Part shown: piece after piece, positions 46,373 through 55,662 of the stretch
Layout of the letters: the number at the start of each line of letters is the position of its first letter
Position numbering within the stretch: the first letter of the stretch is position 1
NCBI RefSeq assembly: GCF_003443995.1
Contig: NZ_QWEY01000013.1
Coordinates: 1-64,000, forward strand
From: Pseudotabrizicola alkalilacus
Lineage (GTDB): Bacteria > Pseudomonadota > Alphaproteobacteria > Rhodobacterales > Rhodobacteraceae
DNA length: 64,000 nucleotides
Reading direction: 5' to 3'
The notes under the pieces: generated by a model
The model's database searches: none
Told to the model about the DNA's origin: nothing
Seen by the model: only the letters and a program-made list of their open reading frames with translations
Program-made: the position numbers and the translations under genes

Positions 46373-48163
46373 ATGCTGCGCGCAGGATTTGGGCTTTGGA
46401 CGGTGGCGGTGATGCTTTGGGCCGGGATGGCTGCCGCACAACAACAATCCTGGGTGCAGGTCGAAGCCCAGCCGACCCTGGCCGAGGCCGAGGTCCGCGC
46501 CAGCGCCTATGCCTCTGCCTTTCCCGATGTCGAGGGCTATGAGCTGGGCTCGCGCTGGTATGGCATCGCCCTTGGCCCCTATACCCCGGAACAGGCCGCG
46601 CAGCGGCTGGCCGACCTGCGTCGCGAAAACCTGATCCCGCGCGACAGCTATGTGACCGATGGCACCAACTTCCGCGCCCGGTTCTGGCCTGTGGGCGCGC
46701 AGCCAGCCGCCCCGCTTGCGCCGCTGGCCACCCCGCTTGCCCCGGATGCGCCGGTCGAGGTGACACCGCTTGCCCCCGAGGCAACGGTTGAGGTCGCACC
46801 CGAACCCATGCCCGAAGTCATTGCCGAACCGGCTGAGGAAACCCCGGCCGAAGCCCGCCGCTCCGAAGCAGAGCTGACCCGCCCAGAACGCGAAGACCTG
46901 CAACGCGCCCTGCAATGGGAGGGCTTTTACACCGCAGGCATCGACGGTGCGTTCGGCCCCGGCACCCGCACGTCGATGGCCGCCTGGCAGAGCGCGATGG
47001 GGGCAGAGCCGACCGGCATCCTGACCAGCCGCCAGCGCGCCACTCTGTTCGCCAACTGGCAGGCCGATATCGCCGAGTATGGCTTTGAAACCGTGTCCGA
47101 AACCGAATCCGGGATCGAGATCACCCTGCCGCTTGGTCTGGTGCAGTTTGACCATTACGAGCCGCCCTTTGTGCATTTCGCGCCCAAGGCAGAGGGCGGG
47201 CTGAAGGTGATCCTGATCTCACAACCGGGCGACAAGGCCGCGCTTTATGGCCTGTATGACATCCTGCAAAGCCTGACCCTCATCCCCACCGATGGTGAGC
47301 GCAGCCGGGGCGAGCGGTCGTTCGAGATCAACGGCAGCTCTGCCACCCGCCAAAGCTATGCCTTTGCCGAAACCCGCGCCGGGCTGGTCAAAGGCTATAT
47401 TCTGGTCTGGTCGCCGGATCAGGTCGATCAGGCGGGACGGGTGCTGGGGATGATGCAATCCAGCTTCCGCGCGGTCGGCAACCGCGCCCTTGATCCCGGC
47501 ATGGTGCCGATGAGTGACGCCACCCGCCGCGGCCTGCTGGCGGGGCTGGAACTGCGCCGCCCGATCCTGTCGCGCTCGGGGTTCTATGTTGACCCCACCG
47601 GGCGCGTGCTGACCGCTGCCGCCGCTGTGGCGCAATGTGGCCGCATCACGCTGGATGGCGTGACCGAGGCGACGGTCAGCTTTACCGACGCGGCCACCGG
47701 CCTTGCCCTGCTGACCCCGAAAACCCCGCTCGCCCCGCCCGCCTTTGCCGGGTTCCAGACCCAGACCGACCGTATCGGGTCAGAAGTGGCCGTTGCGGGC
47801 TATTCCTATGAAGATGCGCTGCCCGCCCCAGTCATCACCTTTGGCCTGCTGGAGGATGTGCAGGGGCTGAACGGCGAGCAAGGCGTGAAACGGCTGGGCA
47901 TCACCACCCTGCCCGGCGATGTCGGCGGGCCGGTGCTGGATGGCACCGGGGCGGTGCTGGGCATGCTGTTGCCCCGCGCCACCGATCCGGCCCGGGTGCT
48001 GCCCGAAGGCGTGGAATTCGCGGCCTCTGGTGCCGTGCTGCGGCAGATGCTGGACGGTCAGGGCATTGCCACCACCGAGTCCAAGGCCAATGGTGCGATG
48101 GCCCCCGAAGACCTGACCCGCAAGGCGACCGGCATGACCGTGCTGGTCAGCTGCTGGGAATAA
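46373..48163 (+). CDS. SPOR + peptidoglycan-binding + inactive trypsin-like domain protein
   Basis: A 596-aa secreted protein (signal ends AAA-QQ, residue ~22). Domains: SPOR-like at ~26-105, Pro/Ala/Glu linker ~108-165, PG_binding_1-like at ~168-230 (LQRALQWEGFYTAGIDGAFGPGTRTSMAAW), and a trypsin/HtrA-like domain at ~398-560. In the last, all three catalytic positions look replaced: VLTAAAAV where VLTxAHVV is usual (His to Ala), TGLALL where DLAxL is usual (Asp to Gly), and GDVGGP where GNSGGP is usual (Ser to Val). So it is probably a pseudoprotease that binds peptidoglycan. ATG at 46373 has GGAAGGAA upstream. Confidence 0.82.
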   Translation: MLRAGFGLWTVAVMLWAGMAAAQQQSWVQVEAQPTLAEAEVRASAYASAFPDVEGYELGSRWYGIALGPYTPEQAAQRLADLRRENLIPRDSYVTDGTNFRARFWPVGAQPAAPLAPLATPLAPDAPVEVTPLAPEATVEVAPEPMPEVIAEPAEETPAEARRSEAELTRPEREDLQRALQWEGFYTAGIDGAFGPGTRTSMAAWQSAMGAEPTGILTSRQRATLFANWQADIAEYGFETVSETESGIEITLPLGLVQFDHYEPPFVHFAPKAEGGLKVILISQPGDKAALYGLYDILQSLTLIPTDGERSRGERSFEINGSSATRQSYAFAETRAGLVKGYILVWSPDQVDQAGRVLGMMQSSFRAVGNRALDPGMVPMSDATRRGLLAGLELRRPILSRSGFYVDPTGRVLTAAAAVAQCGRITLDGVTEATVSFTDAATGLALLTPKTPLAPPAFAGFQTQTDRIGSEVAVAGYSYEDALPAPVITFGLLEDVQGLNGEQGVKRLGITTLPGDVGGPVLDGTGAVLGMLLPRATDPARVLPEGVEFAASGAVLRQMLDGQGIATTESKANGAMAPEDLTRKATGMTVLVSCWE

Positions 48164-48204
48164 GGCGCATACCGGCAGGGGGAGCGCACCGGTCAGGCGC
48201 TGCA

Positions 48205-48262
48205 GGGGGGCCAGCCCCCCGTCGCTTCGCTCCTCCCCCCGGGATATTTGTCGACAGAAAAT
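48205..48262. repeat. Composite intergenic repeat with hairpin
   Basis: The GGGGGG-CCAG-CCCCCC hairpin (48205-48220), a GTCGCTTCGCTCCTC spacer shared with 42504-42569, then GGATATTTGTCGACAGAAAA (from 48242). It lies between the convergent pseudoprotease and trkH genes and follows the trkH stop by 24 bp. Confidence 0.82.
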
Positions 48263-48286
48263 AGCCGGGGGTGGTGACGCGCGGGG

Positions 48287-49735
48287 TCAGTTCTGCCAGA
48301 ACCGGCGCATGAACAGCACATAGACCGACAACAGCTCCAGCCGGCCCACCAGCATACCGGCCATCATCATCCACTTGGCCGAGTCGGGAAAGCCATGCAC
48401 CGCGCCGGTGGGGCCCACTTCACGCCCGAACACCGGGCCCACATTGGCGATGCTGGTCCAGGCGGCGGTCACCGCCGTCTTGAACTCCAGCCCGGTCAGC
48501 GACAGCCCCACCGCCAGCAGGCCAAAGGTCAGCATGAACAGCGTAAAGAACACGATCACCGAATCCAGCACATCTGCGCCCACCGTGCGCCCGTCGTAAC
48601 GCAGCGGATTGACCGAGGACGGGTTGTGCAGCCGCTTGATCTGCACCTTGATCGCCTCGAACAGGATCAGATAGCGGAACACCTTGACCGAACAGCCGGT
48701 CGATGAGGTGCAGCCGCCGATCAGACCGACCACGATCAGGATGACAAAGGGAAACGGACCCCAGCCCGACAGGTCGACCGAAGAATAGCCGGTGCCGGAA
48801 AAGGTCGAGACGATGTTGAACGCCGATTCGCGCAGCGCCACACCGACAGACATGCCATGGGTCGCGACCTCATAAAGTACCACCACCAGAATTGCATAGA
48901 GGTTCCAGCGCAGATAGGCGCGCACCTGCGGGTCGCGCCAGATCGGCACGAACATCCCCTGCGCCAGCTGCACAAAGCGGATGAACGGCAGGCTGCCCAG
49001 AATCATGAAGGCCACCGCCGCATATTCCAGCGGTCCCTGAAACATGCCAAAAGACGCGTCATAACTGGACATGCCGCCGGTCGACACCGTGGTCAGCGCA
49101 TGCATCACCGCGTCAAACCCGCTCATCCCCAGCGCGAAATAGGTCATCGCACAAGCCACCGTCAGCCAGACATAGATCTGGATCAGCGCCGACGAGATAT
49201 CCAGCGCGCGCGGCAGCACCTTGCCCAGCGTGTCAAACCCTTCGGAGCGGAAGAACTGCATCCCCCCCACCTTCATCACCGGCAGGAACAGCAGCGCCAC
49301 GATGACGATGCCAAGGCCGCCCAGCCATTGCAGAATGCCGCGCCACAGGTTGGCCCCCATCGGCAGCGCGTCGATGCCGACAATCACCGTGGTGCCGGTG
49401 GTGGTCATGCCCGACACCGCCTCGAACAGCGCATCGGTGACCGACAGGCCCGGCACACCCAGAATCAGCGGCAGTGCGCCAAAGGCCGGCATCGCCACCC
49501 AGACCCCGGTGGTCAGCAAAAAGATCTGTTGCAGGCTCATCGACCCGCCCGCGCCATTGGCCGAGGCCAGCGCCATCGCACCACCCGCCACCAGACACAG
49601 GATCGACGCCTGCAGAAACGCGCCCCAGTTCGGATCTCCCGCCGCATGGTCCAGCGCCAGCGGGAACAGCATGAATACCCCCATGGTTGCCACCAGAAGG
49701 CCGATCACATAGGTCACGGGTCGCACGTCTATCAT
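48287..49735 (-). CDS. TrkH-family potassium uptake protein (copy 1)
   Basis: A 482-aa inner-membrane channel-like subunit with four M1-P-M2 repeats. Selectivity-filter-like loops: GMTTTGTTVIVG, TTVSTGGMSSYD, STFSGTGYSSVD and SIANVGPVFG. K+ passage is driven with a TrkA-like regulator, not found in this window. ATG at 49735 is chosen over an upstream frame start at 49771. It lies 50 bp after its paralogue, with the same length. Confidence 0.92.
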   Translation of the reverse strand: MIDVRPVTYVIGLLVATMGVFMLFPLALDHAAGDPNWGAFLQASILCLVAGGAMALASANGAGGSMSLQQIFLLTTGVWVAMPAFGALPLILGVPGLSVTDALFEAVSGMTTTGTTVIVGIDALPMGANLWRGILQWLGGLGIVIVALLFLPVMKVGGMQFFRSEGFDTLGKVLPRALDISSALIQIYVWLTVACAMTYFALGMSGFDAVMHALTTVSTGGMSSYDASFGMFQGPLEYAAVAFMILGSLPFIRFVQLAQGMFVPIWRDPQVRAYLRWNLYAILVVVLYEVATHGMSVGVALRESAFNIVSTFSGTGYSSVDLSGWGPFPFVILIVVGLIGGCTSSTGCSVKVFRYLILFEAIKVQIKRLHNPSSVNPLRYDGRTVGADVLDSVIVFFTLFMLTFGLLAVGLSLTGLEFKTAVTAAWTSIANVGPVFGREVGPTGAVHGFPDSAKWMMMAGMLVGRLELLSVYVLFMRRFWQN

Positions 49736-49785
49736 GGCCCGAGCCTTGGCGAAGGCCCGCGCCCAAGTCAATCAGGCAGCGGCCA

Positions 49786-51234
49786 TTACGCCCGCCAGAA
49801 CGACGGCAAAGCCACAACCAGCACCGCCAGCAACCCCAGCCGCCCCAGCAGCATCGTCAGCGTCATCAGCCATTTCGCCGCATCCGGGAAATCCCGGAAG
49901 GTGCCGGTATCGCCCAGCATCGGCCCATAGCCATAGCCAATATTGCCGATCGAGGTCCAGATACCGAACAGCGCCGAGATCATGTCGACCCCCACCAGCG
50001 ACATCGCCACCGTCAGCACCCCGAGGATCAGGATATAGCCGGTCACGTAGAGCATCAGCGCATTGATCACCTCATCCTCGACGCGCCGCCCGGCATAGCG
50101 GACCGGCGCGATACGCTCTGGCGACTGGATGCGGGCGATCTGGCTTTGCACCGCCGCCCAGGCCACCTGCACCCGGAACACCGACAGCGCGCCTGAGGAT
50201 GACCCAGAACAGCCGCCGATCAGCCCGACGATCAACGCCACCGCCATCGAATAGCCGCCCCAGGCCGCGAAAGACCCGCTGAAAAACCCGGTGCCGGTGA
50301 TGATCGACACCAGATTGAACAGCGTCTCGCGAAACACCTGCTCGGCGGCCATGTCCGATGTCAGCAGCCGCCACAGCGTCACGCTGGCCACGGCATACCC
50401 GGTCCAGCGCAGCAGCGCCCAGACCTGCGCATCCCAGACCATCGCGCCGCGCTGCCCCACCGCCATGCGGGCGTAAAGGATATAGGGAAAGCTGCCCAGC
50501 AGCATGAAGGCCGCCCCCGCATATTCCGCCGCGCCCGGATACTTGCCCAGCGACGCATCCGACGGCGAAAACCCGCCCGTTGCAATCGTCGCCGCCCCGT
50601 TCACCACCGCGTCCAGCGCGGTCATGCCCAGACCCAGATAGACCAGAATGCACAGCGCCGTCAGCCCGGCATAGACCCCCAGCAGCGCCCGCGCGATATC
50701 GGTCGCACGCGGCAGCGCCTTGCCCAGCGTGTCAAAGCCTTCGGTGCGGAAAAACTGCATCCCACCCACCCGCATCACCGGCAGAAAGATCATCGCGACA
50801 AAGGCGATGCCAAGACCGCCGATCCAGTTCAGCATGCCGCGCCACAGGTTCATCCCCGGCGGCAGCGCATCCAGCCCGACGATCACGGTCGATCCGGTGG
50901 TGGTCAGCCCCGAGGCCGCCTCGAAATATCCATCGGTGAACCCCAGCCCCGGCGCGCCCAGCATAAACGGCAGGCAGGCAAACAACGGCAGACCGGCCCA
51001 GACCATCACCGTCAGCAGATAGGCCTGCCGGGTGTTCAGCCGGGCGAGGTCGGCATTCTGGGTCGAGATCTTCATCGCCAGCCCGACGCCGCCGGTGATC
51101 AGTGCCGATTCCAGAAAATCCCTGTAGTTCGGCAGACCTGCCAGATAGTCGACCACAGCCGGAGCCAACATCATGGTGGCCAGAAAGATCAGCAGCGCGC
51201 CGATCACATTCGCAATGGGCCGTGCATCGACCAT
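49786..51234 (-). CDS. TrkH-family potassium uptake protein (copy 2)
   Basis: A 482-aa paralogue of the adjacent gene. Filter-like loops: GLTTTGSTVIVG, ATIATGGFSPSD, SIITGTGFFSGS and SIGNIGYGYG. The IFLPVMRVGGMQFFRTEGFD block differs from copy 1 by few residues. It is the first gene of the tandem pair. Differences in the third and fourth loops may mean different ion selectivity or regulation. Confidence 0.92.
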   Translation of the reverse strand: MVDARPIANVIGALLIFLATMMLAPAVVDYLAGLPNYRDFLESALITGGVGLAMKISTQNADLARLNTRQAYLLTVMVWAGLPLFACLPFMLGAPGLGFTDGYFEAASGLTTTGSTVIVGLDALPPGMNLWRGMLNWIGGLGIAFVAMIFLPVMRVGGMQFFRTEGFDTLGKALPRATDIARALLGVYAGLTALCILVYLGLGMTALDAVVNGAATIATGGFSPSDASLGKYPGAAEYAGAAFMLLGSFPYILYARMAVGQRGAMVWDAQVWALLRWTGYAVASVTLWRLLTSDMAAEQVFRETLFNLVSIITGTGFFSGSFAAWGGYSMAVALIVGLIGGCSGSSSGALSVFRVQVAWAAVQSQIARIQSPERIAPVRYAGRRVEDEVINALMLYVTGYILILGVLTVAMSLVGVDMISALFGIWTSIGNIGYGYGPMLGDTGTFRDFPDAAKWLMTLTMLLGRLGLLAVLVVALPSFWRA

Positions 51235-51289
51235 GATGCACGGCTTCTACGCCTGCCCCACAGGGCCGTCAATTGCCAGCGATCAGGGC

Positions 51290-52378
51290 TCAGCCAACAT
51301 GGAACAGCGACTGAAACAGCCGCGGGTCAAGGCTATCCTGTGCGAATGTCGGCCCCTCGGTCAGAAGGCTGACCGCGTCATGGCTGTGCAGGCTTTCCTG
51401 ATGGCTGGCCAGCACCCGGAAATCGCCGATGCGCGGATCGCGTTTCAGCACCGCGCAGAACAGCCGCGCCGCATCCTCGACGAAAATCGGGTTGGCCGCG
51501 TTCAGCTCGGCAAAGGCCTGCTCATCCTCGCGCTTGACCATCACCTGCGTTTCCGTGACCACCCCGGCCCGCGCGATCTCGACCAGATCCTCGACCGTCA
51601 GCGTGTCATCCAGCACCTCGACCGAAATCCGCGCGACCGAACGTTGTGAATGCGGTGTGGCCAGCTGCCCGCGCGTGTTGCGGGCGTGTTCCGACAGCTC
51701 AAGCGAGCACGGGCAAGTGCTGGAATAGACATAATCCAGATGCACCAGCTTCTTGCGCACGCCTGCCGCCTCGACCAGCTCGAACGCCACCTCGTAATAT
51801 TGCCAGCCGGTCAGACCCGAGCGCAGCGACGACACCTGCATCGGATAGGAAAACCGCATCTGGATGCGCGCATCAAAGCTGCCCAGATCGGCCTTGTAAT
51901 CCTCCAGCGCCGCCTCGATCACCGCAAAGCCAAAGGTGCGCCCGGCATGGGCATAGAAGGACCGCATGATGCGGCTCATGTTGATGCCCTTTTTCCCGGC
52001 CTCCAGACTGACCGTCCCGGTCACGCTGGTTTCCAGCAGCACGGGCGCCGCATCGCGGGTCTGATAGCGGATCGGCAGGCGGAAGTTCGAAATCCCCACA
52101 TGCTGAATCCGCTGCCGCTCGCCCCGGATCAGGCTCGCCGGGCCGTTCTGCAGGTCGGGCAGGCTGTCCTTATAGGCCGCACTCACGCTGAAATCCTGCG
52201 GATAGGTGCGGCTCAGCGCAGGGGCGGCCTGCCCCGGCAGCAGATAGCCCACCGATGGCTCCAGCGTCGCAATCTCGTCATCCGAAGAGCTGCGCGCCCA
52301 TTGGCGCAGCAGCGCCAGCGCCGCCTCGGCCTCATCCCGGCTCGGCTTGCGGTCGATATCGGGGGTATGAATGTTCAT
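51290..52378 (-). CDS. folE2: GTP cyclohydrolase FolE2
   Basis: A 362-aa type IB enzyme that makes dihydroneopterin triphosphate from GTP, the first folate step; it can use metals other than zinc. The metal/catalytic Cys block is YSSTCPCSLELSEHARN. Other family blocks: NMSRIMRSFYAHAG, and ANPIFVEDAAR near the C terminus. Together with folB and folP it covers much of the folate path in this window. Confidence 0.95.
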   Translation of the reverse strand: MNIHTPDIDRKPSRDEAEAALALLRQWARSSSDDEIATLEPSVGYLLPGQAAPALSRTYPQDFSVSAAYKDSLPDLQNGPASLIRGERQRIQHVGISNFRLPIRYQTRDAAPVLLETSVTGTVSLEAGKKGINMSRIMRSFYAHAGRTFGFAVIEAALEDYKADLGSFDARIQMRFSYPMQVSSLRSGLTGWQYYEVAFELVEAAGVRKKLVHLDYVYSSTCPCSLELSEHARNTRGQLATPHSQRSVARISVEVLDDTLTVEDLVEIARAGVVTETQVMVKREDEQAFAELNAANPIFVEDAARLFCAVLKRDPRIGDFRVLASHQESLHSHDAVSLLTEGPTFAQDSLDPRLFQSLFHVG

Positions 52379-52566
52379 GGGGATCGGTCCTTCCGGTTCA
52401 GGCCGGGCGCGTGCGCCAGACCGTCAATGTCAACAGGTATACGCAGGCAGGCCGGCGTCGGATCAGTCTCCCGGCGCGGCGGGGTGCGACATTTGCACCC
52501 CATGGGGGACCGGACCCCGAATATAATCACCGCGCCCCGCCGCACAAGGCTCGGGGCGCAGAAGGT

Positions 52567-53748
52567 TCAGGCGCGCTCCAGCGCGCCCATCAGATCGGCA
52601 ATCAGATCGCCCGCATCCTCCAGCCCGACCGACAGCCGGATCAGCCCCGGCGTGATGCCCAGACTGTCCTTCTGATCCTGCGGCAGGCGCTGGTGGGTGG
52701 TGGTGGCGGGATGGGTCGCAATGGTCTTGGCATCGCCCAGATTGTTGGAAATCTTGGCAATTTCCAGCGCGTTCAGAAAGCGGAACGCCGCCTCCTTGCC
52801 CTCCGCAATGTCAAACGTCACCAAAGTCCCGCCCGACCCCATCTGCTCCATGCACAGCGCGTGTTGCGGGTGGCTGTCCAGCCCCGGATAAATCACCCGC
52901 CCCAGCTTGTCATGCCCCTGCAACGCCTGCGCAATGCTCTTGGCCGACTCCGCCATCGCCCGGCAGCGCAGATCCAGCGTCGCCATGCCGTTCAGCATGA
53001 TCCAGCTGGTGAACGGCGACATGCTGCCGCCGGTGTGCTTCATGTAGGGTTCCAGAACCTTGCGGACAAACGCCTGCGTGCCGCAGACTACCCCGCCCAA
53101 AGCCCGGCCCTGCCCGTCAATATGCTTGGTGGTGGAATAGACGATCACATCCGCGCCCTGATCAACTGCGCGCGAAAAGATCGGCGTGGCAAACACATTG
53201 TCCACCACCACCAGCGCCCCCGCAGCATGGGCAATCTCTGACACGGCACGGATATCGACCAGCTCCAGCGTCGGGTTCGACATCGACTCGAAAAACACCG
53301 CCTTGGTCCCCGGCGTCACCGCCGCGCGCCATTGCTCCAGATCGGCGCCGTCAACGAAAGTGACCTTGACCCCGAACCGCGCCAGAACCTCTTCCAGCAC
53401 ATAGAGACACGAGCCAAACAGCGCCCGCGCGCTCACCACATGATCCCCCGCCCGCAGCATCGACGTCAGCGCGCCCGACACCGCTGCCATGCCGCTGGCG
53501 GTGGCAAAGGCATCCTCGGTGCCTTCCAGCGCCGCAATCCGCTCTTCGAACATCCGCGTGGTCGGGTTGCCGTAGCGGGCGTAGATGAACTCATCCGCCC
53601 CCGCCTGCACAAAGCGCGCCTCCGCCGCCTCGGCGGTCGGATAGACAAACCCCTGGGTCAGGAAAATCGCCTCGGCCATCTCGCCATACTGGCTGCGGCG
53701 GCTGCCCTCATGCACCAGTTTTGTGCGCGTGTTCCAAGTCTCAGACAT
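52567..53748 (-). CDS. metZ: O-succinylhomoserine sulfhydrylase
   Basis: A 393-aa Cys/Met-metabolism PLP enzyme. It forms homocysteine from O-succinylhomoserine and sulfide. The PLP lysine is in VYSTTKHIDGQGRALGG. Other motifs: YARYGNPTTRMFEERIAALEG and VVVDNVFATP. The C-terminal block LIRLSVGLEDAGDLIADL is typical. ATG at 53748 is used; a SAM-II riboswitch and terminator lie just upstream, which supports a methionine role. Confidence 0.94.
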   Translation of the reverse strand: MSETWNTRTKLVHEGSRRSQYGEMAEAIFLTQGFVYPTAEAAEARFVQAGADEFIYARYGNPTTRMFEERIAALEGTEDAFATASGMAAVSGALTSMLRAGDHVVSARALFGSCLYVLEEVLARFGVKVTFVDGADLEQWRAAVTPGTKAVFFESMSNPTLELVDIRAVSEIAHAAGALVVVDNVFATPIFSRAVDQGADVIVYSTTKHIDGQGRALGGVVCGTQAFVRKVLEPYMKHTGGSMSPFTSWIMLNGMATLDLRCRAMAESAKSIAQALQGHDKLGRVIYPGLDSHPQHALCMEQMGSGGTLVTFDIAEGKEAAFRFLNALEIAKISNNLGDAKTIATHPATTTHQRLPQDQKDSLGITPGLIRLSVGLEDAGDLIADLMGALERA

Positions 53749-53765
53749 GCCGTCACCTCTCGGCA

Positions 53766-53800
53766 AAAAGAAAACCCCGAAACCGGCAAAGGTTTCGGGG
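53766..53800 (-). terminator. Attenuator-type terminator in metZ leader
   Basis: On the minus strand the stem CCCCGAAACC (53800-53791) pairs with GGTTTCGGGG (53784-53775) through TTTGCC, followed by TTTTCTTTTT. It sits between the riboswitch and the metZ ribosome site, so it can stop transcription before the gene. Confidence 0.88.
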
Positions 53801-53813
53801 CCTGACCCCAAGA

Positions 53814-53864
53814 CCTTTTAGCGGAATGTTTAACGTGGCCCGCAATCCGGTAACAAAGCACCAC
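53814..53864 (-). ncRNA. SAM-II riboswitch of metZ
   Basis: Minus-strand leader blocks match the SAM-II core: GTGG...CCAC (53861-53864 with 53835-53838) as P1, TACCGGATTGCGG in the pseudoknot loop, then GTTAAACATTCCGCTAAAAG. I recall the same order (CCG-AUUGC, then AAAUGUAGCUAAAAAGG) in the Sargasso metX riboswitch. SAM binding would lower metZ expression when methionine is plentiful. Confidence 0.85.
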
Positions 53865-53940
53865 AAAACGCGGCATACGCCTTTGACAGCAAGCGGTCAA
53901 CGCCCTTGCGCGCGCTGTCACAAAGCCCGCACGCCTGCGG

Positions 53941-53962
53941 ATTGCTGCTTTGGAAATACTCC
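53941..53962 (-). repeat. Half-site of the GGAGTATTT/AAAGCAGCAAT intergenic repeat
   Basis: Reads GGAGTATTTCCAAAGCAGCA then AT on the minus strand. It lies between yciB and the metZ leader in a 150-bp gap with no gene. Confidence 0.8.
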
Positions 53963-54014
53963 CGCGCGGAGCGCTCCCGCACCCCCCACCCGCGCAACCA
54001 TGCAGACAAAAGCG

Positions 54015-54632
54015 CTACTCGCCCTTTTCGCCCGCCTCCTCCGGTTCGATCAGGAACCGCTGCAGCGCAAAGATCTGCCACCACAGGAACAGCATCAGTG
54101 CCGCCGGCATCGCAAAGGTCTCCAGCTTGACCCAGGTATCGGTCGACATCGTGCGCCAGATGAATTCATTCGCCAAGGCCAGTGCCACGAACATCGCACA
54201 CAGCCGCCGGGTCAGGATCATCCAACCCTCGCGCCGCATCGGCAAGACCTCGCCCATGACATATTCCAGCCAGCTTTGGCCGCGCAGCAACCCGATGCCC
54301 AGCAAGGCCGCCAGACAGCCGTAAACGATGCTGGTCTTCATCTTGAAAAACCGCTCGTCATTGAACCATGCGGTCAGCCCGCCAAAGAAGATCACCATGA
54401 AGGCGGTAAACACCTGCATCCGGCTGATCGCCCCGGTCAGCCACCACAAGATCGCCATCGCCGCCAGCAGGATCGGCACAAACACCAGCGCCGAGATGAT
54501 GAAGCCGGAATATTCGGTGCCCGCGATGGTAAAGGTGTCTTCCTTGATCCGCAGATAGATCAGGAAAAACGCGACCGTCGGCCCCAGCTCCAGCACCTGT
54601 TTCACCACACCGTTGATCTTGCGCTCTGCCAT
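54015..54632 (-). CDS. yciB: YciB-family inner membrane protein (septation protein A-like)
   Basis: A 205-aa protein with five to six helices and family blocks LELGPTVAFFLIYLR, FGGLTAWFNDERFFKMKTSIVYG and LRGQSWLEYVMGEVLPM. The family is linked to envelope integrity and septation. Its ATG directly follows the stop of the EamA gene (54633), so they are co-transcribed. Confidence 0.93.
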   Translation of the reverse strand: MAERKINGVVKQVLELGPTVAFFLIYLRIKEDTFTIAGTEYSGFIISALVFVPILLAAMAILWWLTGAISRMQVFTAFMVIFFGGLTAWFNDERFFKMKTSIVYGCLAALLGIGLLRGQSWLEYVMGEVLPMRREGWMILTRRLCAMFVALALANEFIWRTMSTDTWVKLETFAMPAALMLFLWWQIFALQRFLIEPEEAGEKGE

Positions 54633-55538
54633 TTATCCTGCCTGCACCATGATTGCTCCGCCCGCCACGCCCGCCATCAACAGCGCCCGCATCACGCCGA
54701 CCTTTTCGCCCAGAATCGCCCAGCCGATCAGCCCGGCAAAGACCGTAGAGGTTTCGCGCAAAGCTGCAACCTCGCCGACCTTGCCCAGCCGTGTCGCCAG
54801 CATGACCCCGCCAAAACTGACAAATGCCACCAAGGCCCCGATCATCCCGCGCAGCACCAAGGGCCCGGCGGGCGGCAGGGGTGCGCCGATCCCGCGCCAC
54901 TGGCGGTACGCGACCAGCACCGGAAAGTCGATGGCGGTGATCAGGAAAAACCACGCCAGAAAGGTGAACGGATCCGGCGTCAGCCGGATGCCCCAGGCAT
55001 CATAGGTGGTGTAGACCGCCACCAACAGCCCGCCCGCAAAGGCCCAGGCGAGGCCCGCGCGCAGCGCCGCCTGCGCCACCACCCCGCCGCGCAGGTTCAG
55101 CGCCGCCAGTGCTAGGATCGACCCCGACAGGATCGCCACCCCCAGCCATTGCAACGCGCCATAGCCTTCGCCAAGAAAGATCGCCGCAAAGGCAAGGGTC
55201 GCCAGCGGCCCGGTGCCCCGCACCACCGGATAGACCACGGTAAACGCCGCCCGCTCATACGCGAGGGCCATGGTCAGCTTGTAGGCAAAATGGATGCCCA
55301 GCGCGCCCAGCAGCACCAGCCACTCCACCCCCTGCGGCCAGGGCACCACAAACAACGCCACCGGGGCCGAGAACACCACGATCCACAGGTCAATCGAGCC
55401 GCGCGTGACCCAAGGATCATGCCGCCCCTTTTGCAACGCGCCGAACACCGCATGCGCAAAGGCCGAGGTCAGCGCAAGGACCAGCGCCAGCCGCACACCT
55501 TCGGGCGTGCCTTCGAGAGAGATAAGCCATTGGGACAT
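54633..55538 (-). CDS. EamA-family transporter
   Basis: A 301-aa ten-helix membrane protein (SAFAHAVFGALQKGRHDPWVT early; GEVAALRETSTVFAGLIGW then LGEKVG late). The substrate is unknown. It abuts yciB with no gap. Confidence 0.88.
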   Translation of the reverse strand: MSQWLISLEGTPEGVRLALVLALTSAFAHAVFGALQKGRHDPWVTRGSIDLWIVVFSAPVALFVVPWPQGVEWLVLLGALGIHFAYKLTMALAYERAAFTVVYPVVRGTGPLATLAFAAIFLGEGYGALQWLGVAILSGSILALAALNLRGGVVAQAALRAGLAWAFAGGLLVAVYTTYDAWGIRLTPDPFTFLAWFFLITAIDFPVLVAYRQWRGIGAPLPPAGPLVLRGMIGALVAFVSFGGVMLATRLGKVGEVAALRETSTVFAGLIGWAILGEKVGVMRALLMAGVAGGAIMVQAG

Positions 55539-55633
55539 ATATGTGCCGTAAGTTCTTGTGGCAGGCCGCCGGGGGTTTCACACCCGTCGCCGATTGGGCT
55601 TGAACCAATGGCGCACAATCGGCAACCCCCGTG

Positions 55634-55654
55634 GGATATTTAGGGACAGAAAAT
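55634..55654 (+). repeat. Half-site of the GGATATTT/GACAGAAAAT intergenic repeat
   Basis: GGATATTTAGGGACAGAAAA then T. It ends 8 bp beyond the ftsY stop (minus strand), as with the copies after glyS and trkH. Confidence 0.8.
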
Positions 55655-55662
55655 AAGCCGGG

